From the NCBI GenBank assembly GCA_902488785.1, contig CABTXJ010000015.1, positions 1-12,723 of the forward strand: DNA of 12,723 nt. The letters run 5' to 3'. The stretch is from an uncultured Eubacteriales bacterium. GTDB taxonomy: Bacteria; Bacillota; Clostridia; TANB77; CAG-508. Under the pieces are notes generated by a model, which saw nothing but the letters and a program-made list of their open reading frames with translations, had not been told where the DNA came from and did not search any database. The translations under genes were made by a program, and so were the position numbers. Position 1 is the stretch's first letter; each line of letters opens with the position of its first letter. Positions 6,686-12,723 of this stretch are shown here, one piece after another.

Positions 6686-7636
6686 ATGAAAAAATCAGAA
6701 CTTGAAAAATTAGAAGATGATATTGAAGATAAAATAATATCTCAAATAAAGAATATAACTAAAGCAAAAGTTAAAAAAAATGAACCAATGAAAAATCATA
6801 CTACATTTAAAATAGGTGGAAATGCAGATATTTATGTAGAAGTGCTAAGTGTAACAGACCTAAAAGAAATACTTAAAATAGCAAAAAAAGAAAAACTAAA
6901 TGTTTTTATACTAGGAAATGGAAGTAACCTTTTGGTTAAAGAAAAAGGAATAAGAGGAATAGTAATTAAAATTGATTTTGACAATATAACAATTAATAAA
7001 GAAGATGAATATTACTATATAACAGCATATGCAGGAGCAAGCTTAAATCAAGTTATTAGGTTTGCAATGGACAAAGGAGTAGGAGATGTATCTAAACTTT
7101 ATGGAATACCTGGAAGTATAGGCGGAGTAGTTAGAATGAATGCAGGTGCATATGGTTTAGAAATGAAAGATGTAATCTGTGAAACAACATATATGGACTA
7201 TGATGGTAATTTACATAAAGTTAAAGGCGATGAACATAATTTTGGATATAGGACAAGTATATTTAAATATAACAATGGGATAATAATATCTACAACATTT
7301 AAATTAAAAAAAGTAGATAAAGAAAAACAAATACAAGAAGCAAATGAAATATTAAATAAAAGGAAAACAAATCAACCACTTAATTATCCAAGTGCAGGAA
7401 GTACTTTTAAAAGAGGAATAGGATATATTGCATCACTTTTAATAGACAATTCTGGACTAAAAGGAACTAAAGTAGGAGGTGCCGAAGTGTCTACAAAACA
7501 CGCAGGTTTTATCATAAATAAAAGTGGTGATGCAAAAGCAAAAGACGTACTTGACTTAGTAAAAATAGTACAAGATAAAGTAAAAGAAAAGACAGGAAAA
7601 AATCTAGAACTAGAAGTTGTAGTAGTAGGAGAATAG
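6686..7636 (+). CDS. murB: UDP-N-acetylenolpyruvoylglucosamine reductase MurB (type IIb)
   Basis: 316 residues. MurB is the FAD enzyme that reduces UDP-GlcNAc-enolpyruvate with NADPH to UDP-MurNAc, the second committed step of peptidoglycan synthesis, in the cytosol. Motifs: NHTTFKIGGNADIYVEV (38-54), FAD-binding LGNGSNLLV (77-85), GIPGSIGGVVRMNAGAYG (140-157), FGYRTSIFK (187-194, active-site Arg), YPSAGSTFKR (234-243) with the proton-donor Ser239, VSTKHAGFIIN (268-278), and the glutamate-bearing end LELEVVVVGE. The type IIb class, lacking the extra Y-loop of E. coli MurB, is usual in Firmicutes. Two ATGs lie in tandem (6683, 6686); AGGAG at 6676-6680 is only two bases from the first and five from the second, so the second is preferred. 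The murB 3' end carries the ribosome site of the next gene, three bases on, implying translational coupling. Confidence 0.97.
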   Translation: MKKSELEKLEDDIEDKIISQIKNITKAKVKKNEPMKNHTTFKIGGNADIYVEVLSVTDLKEILKIAKKEKLNVFILGNGSNLLVKEKGIRGIVIKIDFDNITINKEDEYYYITAYAGASLNQVIRFAMDKGVGDVSKLYGIPGSIGGVVRMNAGAYGLEMKDVICETTYMDYDGNLHKVKGDEHNFGYRTSIFKYNNGIIISTTFKLKKVDKEKQIQEANEILNKRKTNQPLNYPSAGSTFKRGIGYIASLLIDNSGLKGTKVGGAEVSTKHAGFIINKSGDAKAKDVLDLVKIVQDKVKEKTGKNLELEVVVVGE

Positions 7637-7639
7637 TAA

Positions 7640-9649
7640 ATGAATTTTTTAGCATGGTTTAATCCAAAAATGAGATTAAAAAGATGGCTCGCTTTAACAC
7701 TATTAGGAATAATAATTATGTGTTATTCTATATCACAAATAATAGTGCTAAATGTAGTAGAACCAAAGATTATATTTCTAATAATAATAGAATTTGTAAT
7801 AGGATTTTTATTAATTATTTTTGGTATTTTAGGAATACAAAAAAGAACATTAGAAATTTTTATACAAGCAAATGGAGTAAGCGCAAAGAAATTAGATGAA
7901 AAAGATATAAAGATTGATTCATTAATATTTGATAAAAAAATATATGAAAATGGTCCGAAAGTAGTTGTAATCGGAGGAGGATCTGGTACAAATGAAATTA
8001 TTAAAGGACTAAAAGGATATACAAATAACATAACAGAAATAATAACTATAGCAGACACAGATAAGGAAAAAATGCAAGGTAGCTCTAAAAACAGCTTGCA
8101 TCTTTTACCATATAGTAATGTTAAAACAAGTATAGCGGCACTTTCTAATAACGAAGAAGTAATGAAAACATTATTAGATCATGAATTTTCAGAAGAAAAA
8201 CTAAATGGATTAAACTTTGGAGATATATACTTACTTGCAATGAAGGAAATGTTTGGAAATGTTTCAACATCAATTAAAAAATCTACAGAAGTATTAAATA
8301 TTGCAGGTGAAGTTGTACCTGTATCATTAGATCCAATAACTGTTTGTGCAGAGCTTACCGATGGAACAGTTGTTAAAACTAAAGAAAAAATACCAGTAGT
8401 AGTTAGAGAAAGAATTGATGCAATAACAAGAGTATATATTGAACCGACAAATGCTATGGTAGCACCTAGAGCATTAGAAGCTATTAGAGAAGCAGATATT
8501 ATAGTAATAGGACCTGGTAAGCTATATACAGATATAATACCAATACTACTTGTAAAAGGTGTAATAAATGAAATAAGAGAAAGTAAGGCAAAAAAAGTAT
8601 ATGTTGCAAATATAATGTCAGATGAAGGACAAACAGATAGATATAAATTATCTGATCATATTAAAGCAATAACAGACCATATAGGCGAAAACATATTTGA
8701 ATTTTGTATAGCAGATACTGGAAATATAATGCCAGAGTATTTAAGACTATATCATAAGCAAGCCAGAGATGTAGTAGAAGTAGATAAAGATGCAGTAAAA
8801 AAACTTGGAACTAGAGTAATACAAAAAGAAATGGCAAAAGTAGTAGATGGAAGAATAAGGCATGATTCTGATATACTTGCAATGACAATAATTGAAATAG
8901 TTTTAACTGAGATGAAATATGATGATGACAATGAAAATGATATATTAGCTACAACACTTGAGACAATTGTTAAAGAAGAAAAAAGAAAACATAAAAAAGA
9001 AAATAGGTTAAAAAGAAGAAAAGGATTTGGAAAACAAGATACAACAGATGTAGAAAAAGTAGTTTTAGAAGATAAAAAAGAAAGCAAGTTTAGTGAAAAA
9101 TACAAAAATAGAATAGAAACAATACAAAAGGCGGACAACAAGAAAAAAGAAGAAGAAAAGAAAATGATTGAAAACTTCTTTGGTGTGAAGATAAAAGAAA
9201 ATAAAAAGAATGAAGATAAAAGAAGTAAGGAAGAAATAGCAAAAGAAAAATTAAGAGAAAATAGTACGCTAAATACAGAATGTATAGAAAAAGGTAAAAA
9301 TAATTTTCAAGATACAGCTAAATTTAATACTTTAAGTATACATAACATAATGAGAGAACTAAATGAAGATGATATTTCAATTAAAGAAAAAGCAAAAGAT
9401 ATATATACAAATAATATAAATGAAAAAGATATTATAAGAGAAAAACTAGAAGAAGTAAAGAAAAAAGCAGAAAAAGAAGAAAGAGAAGAAAAAACAAAGA
9501 CTAAAACAAAAACTACTAAAACAAAAGTAAAAACTAGAAGAAGCACAAGAAAAAAAGACGAAGAATTATCTGATGCTGAAAAAGCAAAACTATTATTAAA
9601 AGAAATGAACAAGTTAGAAAAGAAGAGAGAACAAAAGAGAAGAAAGTAA
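7640..9649 (+). CDS. Membrane-anchored GlmR/YvcK-like paralogue with degenerate ligand motifs and lysine-rich tail
   Basis: 669 residues, far longer than the roughly 320 (soluble) or 450 (two-helix) family forms. Layout: short basic N-terminus (KMRLKRW), two membrane helices (about 16-37 and 44-66), a linker, a CofD/YvcK-like domain (about 105-425) starting with VVVIGGGSG (108-116) and ending near RHDSDILA (407-414), then about 240 residues of charged, low-complexity tail with a Lys/Thr stretch (619-638) and predicted coiled coil. Both termini should be cytosolic. Ligand motifs are eroded: DDGGSSG reads ADTDKEKMQGSS (138-149), LPPGD reads LLPYSN (155-160), GPGSLYTS reads GPGKLYTD (291-298), and MTQxGET reads MSDEGQT. 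UDP-GlcNAc binding is therefore doubtful; a scaffold at the membrane is more likely (inference). AGGAGA at 7627-7632, inside the murB end, sets the ATG. Family clear, function not. Confidence 0.85.
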   Translation: MNFLAWFNPKMRLKRWLALTLLGIIIMCYSISQIIVLNVVEPKIIFLIIIEFVIGFLLIIFGILGIQKRTLEIFIQANGVSAKKLDEKDIKIDSLIFDKKIYENGPKVVVIGGGSGTNEIIKGLKGYTNNITEIITIADTDKEKMQGSSKNSLHLLPYSNVKTSIAALSNNEEVMKTLLDHEFSEEKLNGLNFGDIYLLAMKEMFGNVSTSIKKSTEVLNIAGEVVPVSLDPITVCAELTDGTVVKTKEKIPVVVRERIDAITRVYIEPTNAMVAPRALEAIREADIIVIGPGKLYTDIIPILLVKGVINEIRESKAKKVYVANIMSDEGQTDRYKLSDHIKAITDHIGENIFEFCIADTGNIMPEYLRLYHKQARDVVEVDKDAVKKLGTRVIQKEMAKVVDGRIRHDSDILAMTIIEIVLTEMKYDDDNENDILATTLETIVKEEKRKHKKENRLKRRKGFGKQDTTDVEKVVLEDKKESKFSEKYKNRIETIQKADNKKKEEEKKMIENFFGVKIKENKKNEDKRSKEEIAKEKLRENSTLNTECIEKGKNNFQDTAKFNTLSIHNIMRELNEDDISIKEKAKDIYTNNINEKDIIREKLEEVKKKAEKEEREEKTKTKTKTTKTKVKTRRSTRKKDEELSDAEKAKLLLKEMNKLEKKREQKRRK

Positions 9650-9663
9650 TTAAGGAGTGTTAT

Positions 9664-11769
9664 ATGAAAATATACAAACTTAACTTAAGCTTAAGAGAAT
9701 GTATGGATAAGGAATATATAGTAACAAATGGTATGGGAGGTTATGCATCAAGTACTATTTGTTCTATGAACACAAGAAGATATCATGGGTTATTAGTTGC
9801 AAAAACTAAAAATAATCCAAGAAAGGTATTATTATCCAAAATAGACGAAAGTATAATTATAGGAGAGGAAGAACACATACTATATTCAAATATGTCAGAT
9901 AACTATATATCTGATGGATTTGATAATTTAGTAAGTGTTGAGTACAATTACTATCCTAAAATGACATATGAAGTAGAAGGTGTGACTATAACTAAGGAAA
10001 TAGTTATGAAGCATTTGGCAAATACAACAATTATTAAATATACTGTTAAAACAAATAATGAAAAAGCTAAATTAAAACTTACACCAATTATTACTAATAG
10101 AAATTTTCATTATCTTAAAGATGTAAGATCTGAAGCTATACTTAAGAATAATAATGCTCAAGATAAAGAGAATGAAAATGAAAATATAATAACTAAAAAT
10201 AATTATACAAAAGTATCATATGACTACAATGATGATACAAGATTAAATATATATGTGTCAGATAGTAGTTATAGTAGCTTTAATAATAACTATTTTGACA
10301 ATATGTTCTATATTAGAGAAGAAGAAAGAGGATTCGATCATAGTGAAAATCTACTTGTTCCAGGAAAATATGAAATAGAGATACCTAAAAATGTAACTAA
10401 GGAAATATATGTTGTATGTGACTTAGCAGAAAATGAAAAAGTAGAAGAAACAGAAGTAAGTAAAGAAGAATATGAAAAAGAATTATTAAAAAATATATCT
10501 AAGTCATTTAGTGAAGAAACAAAAAGAATAGAAGATTTGGTGAAAGAAGCAGACATAGAATATATATATGAAGAAGAAATATTACTTTCTAGAAATAAGA
10601 ATGATATAAAAGAATTAGAAGAATTTAAACATAGTATAATAGCATCTGCTGATCAATTTGTGATTAAAAAAGAAGAACTTAATTCTGTAATTGCAGGATA
10701 TCATTGGTTTGCAGATTGGGGAAGAGATACACTAATTGCTTTTGAAGGATTACTTTTAAAAACTAAAAGATATGAAGAAGCAAAAAATGTATTATTATAT
10801 TTAACAAAAGATATATCAAATGGTTTGGTACCTAATGGATATGATGAAAAAAATATACCATATTATAATTCTGCAGATGCATCATTATTATTATTTGAAG
10901 CAATTGCAAAATATTTAGAATATACAAATGATTATAATTTTGTATTAGATAATTTCTATGATAAGTTAAAAGACATAATTGAAAATTATGAAAAAGGAAT
11001 AACATTTTTTGAAAATAATATATATTTAGATAAAGATTACCTACTTGTAAGTGGAAGCCCAAATATACAAAATACATGGATGGATTCAAAAGTAGAAGGA
11101 TACCCTGTAACACCTAGAAATGGAAAAGCAGTAGAAATCAATGCACTATGGTATAATGCACTTAAAATAATGCAAACACTTTCAGAAAAAACAAAAGACC
11201 ATAATATGCAAGTTAAATTAAATGATATGGCAATAAAATGCAAAGAATCATTTAAAAAAGAATTTGTAAGTAAAAAAGGTGGACTAAAAGATACAGCAGA
11301 AAGTGATAGCATAAGGCCAAATCAAATGTTTGCAATATCACTTACTCATAAGATAATAGACGATGTATTAATTGCCGAAAGTATATTAGATATAGTAACT
11401 AAAAAATTATTAAATAGATATGGATTAAAAACACTTGCAAAAGGTGAAGAACATTATACAGATAAGTATTTTGGTGATTCTAAAAAAAGAGATTTTTCAT
11501 ATCATAATGGTATAACTTGGCCATGGCTTCTTTTGCCATACTATAATGGATTAAAATATGTAAAAGAATTAACAGGCAAGAAAGAATATGAAAAACAAGA
11601 AGAAGATTTTATTAAAAAAACATATGACACTTTCTTGAAAAATATGTATCAAAGGCCTTGTGTAAATGGAATATCTGAGCTTGCAGATTCAGTATTTCCA
11701 TATGATCCAAATGGAACAATTACACAAGCTTGGTCAGTTGCTGCAATAATTACTATACTTTTTAAGTAA
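9664..11769 (+). CDS. Glycogen-debranching enzyme (GDE_N plus GDE_C amylo-alpha-1,6-glucosidase type)
   Basis: 701 residues, normal for the archaeal/bacterial GDE type (about 640-720). It is predicted to remove alpha-1,6 branch points from glycogen so that phosphorylase can complete degradation. N-terminal GDE_N domain: VTNGMGGYASST (20-31) and NTRRYHGLLVA (36-46). C-terminal (alpha/alpha)6-barrel domain: WFADWGRDTLIAFEGLLL with D351 and R354-D355, WMDSKVEGYPVTPRNGKAVE beginning at W472, EINALWYNAL, and SYHNGITWPWLLLPYYNG with H614 and W619-P620-W621. No signal peptide, so cytosolic. AAGGAG (9652-9657) lies six bases before the ATG. It begins 14 bases after the membrane GlmR paralogue, so it is probably the last gene of the murB operon. 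A charged Glu/Lys helix region (about 260-330) joins the domains. No glycogen synthesis genes are in the window. Confidence 0.93.
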   Translation: MKIYKLNLSLRECMDKEYIVTNGMGGYASSTICSMNTRRYHGLLVAKTKNNPRKVLLSKIDESIIIGEEEHILYSNMSDNYISDGFDNLVSVEYNYYPKMTYEVEGVTITKEIVMKHLANTTIIKYTVKTNNEKAKLKLTPIITNRNFHYLKDVRSEAILKNNNAQDKENENENIITKNNYTKVSYDYNDDTRLNIYVSDSSYSSFNNNYFDNMFYIREEERGFDHSENLLVPGKYEIEIPKNVTKEIYVVCDLAENEKVEETEVSKEEYEKELLKNISKSFSEETKRIEDLVKEADIEYIYEEEILLSRNKNDIKELEEFKHSIIASADQFVIKKEELNSVIAGYHWFADWGRDTLIAFEGLLLKTKRYEEAKNVLLYLTKDISNGLVPNGYDEKNIPYYNSADASLLLFEAIAKYLEYTNDYNFVLDNFYDKLKDIIENYEKGITFFENNIYLDKDYLLVSGSPNIQNTWMDSKVEGYPVTPRNGKAVEINALWYNALKIMQTLSEKTKDHNMQVKLNDMAIKCKESFKKEFVSKKGGLKDTAESDSIRPNQMFAISLTHKIIDDVLIAESILDIVTKKLLNRYGLKTLAKGEEHYTDKYFGDSKKRDFSYHNGITWPWLLLPYYNGLKYVKELTGKKEYEKQEEDFIKKTYDTFLKNMYQRPCVNGISELADSVFPYDPNGTITQAWSVAAIITILFK

Positions 11770-11830
11770 TAAATATCAGAAAAATAAAAAAGAAAAAGAT
11801 AAAATAGAAGATAAAAAAGATAGGATTAAG

Positions 11831-12328
11831 ATGAGAATATTAGGAATAGATCCGGGTTATGGAATAACAGGATATGCTATATTAGATTACTATAATAATA
11901 AGTACAACTTAGTTGTAGCAGGTGCAATTGAAACTGAAGCTTTTTCTGAGTTTAACCAAAGATTAGTAGATATATATAATGAATTAGATAAGATAATAAA
12001 AGAATATAAACCACAAAGAATGGCAATAGAAGACTTATTTTTCAATAACAATATAAAAACAGGAATAAAAGTTGCAGAAGCTAGAGGAATTATGCTACTT
12101 GCAGCAAAGCAAAATGGATTAGAAATAAATGAGTATACACCATTACAGGTAAAACAAGGTGTAACAGGATATGGTAGAGCAACTAAAACGCAAGTTAAAA
12201 AGATGACACAAAGTATACTAGGCATAAAAAAAATGCCTGGATTAGATGATGTAAACGACAGTATTGCAATTGCAGTATGTGATGCAAATGCAGGTACTAC
12301 AAATTCACTTTTAGATAAGTATTTGTAA
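11831..12328 (+). CDS. ruvC: Holliday junction resolvase RuvC
   Basis: 165 residues, family-typical. RuvC is the dimeric, Mg-dependent nuclease that cuts Holliday junctions symmetrically after RuvAB branch migration. The four catalytic acids are present: D7 in GIDPGYGITGYA, E67 in MAIEDLFFNNN, and D140 and D143 in LDDVNDSIAIAV. The substrate-binding segment (EYTPLQVKQGVTGYGRATKTQV, about 101-122) with its basic residues is intact. AGGA (11822-11825) precedes the ATG by five bases. The 61-base gap after the debranching enzyme shows no terminator, so read-through is possible. ruvA and ruvB do not follow directly; holA does, after 24 bases. Nothing abnormal in the protein. Confidence 0.97.
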   Translation: MRILGIDPGYGITGYAILDYYNNKYNLVVAGAIETEAFSEFNQRLVDIYNELDKIIKEYKPQRMAIEDLFFNNNIKTGIKVAEARGIMLLAAKQNGLEINEYTPLQVKQGVTGYGRATKTQVKKMTQSILGIKKMPGLDDVNDSIAIAVCDANAGTTNSLLDKYL

Positions 12329-12352
12329 TATAAAAAAGTAAAAGGAAAATAG

Positions 12353-12723
12353 ATGGCAAGCATAAATTTAATATATGGTAAGGATGAATACCTAAAAAAG
12401 AATAATTTAAATAATATAATTAAGAAAAGAGATAGCCAAAGCATTAATAAGGTAGAGTTTTTAAAACCTAATTTTGAAGAATTAGAAGATGAAATATTAC
12501 TACCTTCTTTTCTTAAAGAACAAAAAATAATTACTGTATATAATAGTAATTATTTTTCAAATAAGAAAAAAAGTGAAAAAGAATATGAGAAGATTATAGG
12601 ATTTTTTAAAGATATAGAAAATATAGAAGATATATTTGAAGATTTAACATTATGCTTTATCGAAGAAGAAGTAGATAATAAAAATGAATTATATAAGATA
12701 TTTGTAAAAAATGAAAAAAGTAA
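12353..12723 (+). CDS. holA: DNA polymerase III subunit delta (HolA), N-terminal part, runs off window
   Basis: The frame from ATG at 12353 is open to the window end (123 codons), out of about 330-340 expected. Delta opens the beta clamp within the clamp loader. The visible part matches the N-terminal domain: opening strand and loop INLIYGKDEYLKK, then the clamp-binding region LLPSFLKEQKIITVYNSNYF, corresponding to the family pattern PFxxxKRxVxVxNxxFF, and LTLCFIEEEVDNKNELYKIF, matching the family's xxLxFxEExVDKRxKLYK. AAAGGA (12341-12346) lies six bases before the ATG. It is probably cotranscribed with ruvC. Similarity is by pattern, as delta is poorly conserved; a match to the rest of the gene outside the window would settle it. 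Confidence 0.85.
   Translation, partial: MASINLIYGKDEYLKKNNLNNIIKKRDSQSINKVEFLKPNFEELEDEILLPSFLKEQKIITVYNSNYFSNKKKSEKEYEKIIGFFKDIENIEDIFEDLTLCFIEEEVDNKNELYKIFVKNEKS

Overview
The window is a strongly AT-rich, purine-biased stretch of a low-GC Gram-positive chromosome, most likely an anaerobic, gut-type member of Clostridia. This rests on protein flavour (DnaK/DnaJ, MurT/GatD, a two-helix membrane form of GlmR/YvcK, type IIb MurB), AGGAGG-type ribosome sites, TTG starts, and almost exclusive TAA stops. It is core housekeeping DNA. I see no tRNA, rRNA, transposase, phage gene or CRISPR array.

Layout: (1) 1-2276, a chaperone block: the C-terminal part of dnaK, a 341-base gap holding two long hairpins in tandem, then dnaJ and a terminator. 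(2) 2374-4919, a MurT/GatD pair (lipid II amidation family) with its own promoter, ending in a bidirectional terminator. (3) 4941-5354, one short unrecognised gene on the minus strand, back to back with the next unit and with a good promoter of its own. (4) 5424-6568, a cytosolic glmR/yvcK gene with a TTG start and a terminator. (5) 6629-11769, an apparent operon from a near-consensus promoter: murB, a second, membrane-anchored glmR/yvcK paralogue with a long lysine-rich tail, and a glycogen-debranching enzyme. (6) 11831-12723, ruvC followed by the start of holA (DNA polymerase III delta), cut by the window end.

The common thread is supply and tailoring of peptidoglycan precursors. GlmR proteins bind UDP-GlcNAc and tune its synthesis, MurB makes UDP-MurNAc, and MurT/GatD normally amidates the stem glutamate on lipid II. 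Glycogen breakdown next to the second GlmR suggests a link between carbon storage and wall supply (inference).

The most unusual observation is that the GatD protein keeps the family fold motifs but has lost both catalytic glutaminase residues: Gly replaces Cys in the nucleophile elbow and Leu replaces His in the TYLHGP motif. The partner MurT also has a rearranged motif where the family's Asp of the triad is expected. Both frames are intact, so this looks like a maintained pseudo-glutaminase/Mur-ligase pair, not a decaying gene. The second interesting point is a split pair of GlmR paralogues: one keeps the ligand motifs but no membrane anchor, the other keeps the anchor, has lost the ligand motifs and has gained a basic tail.
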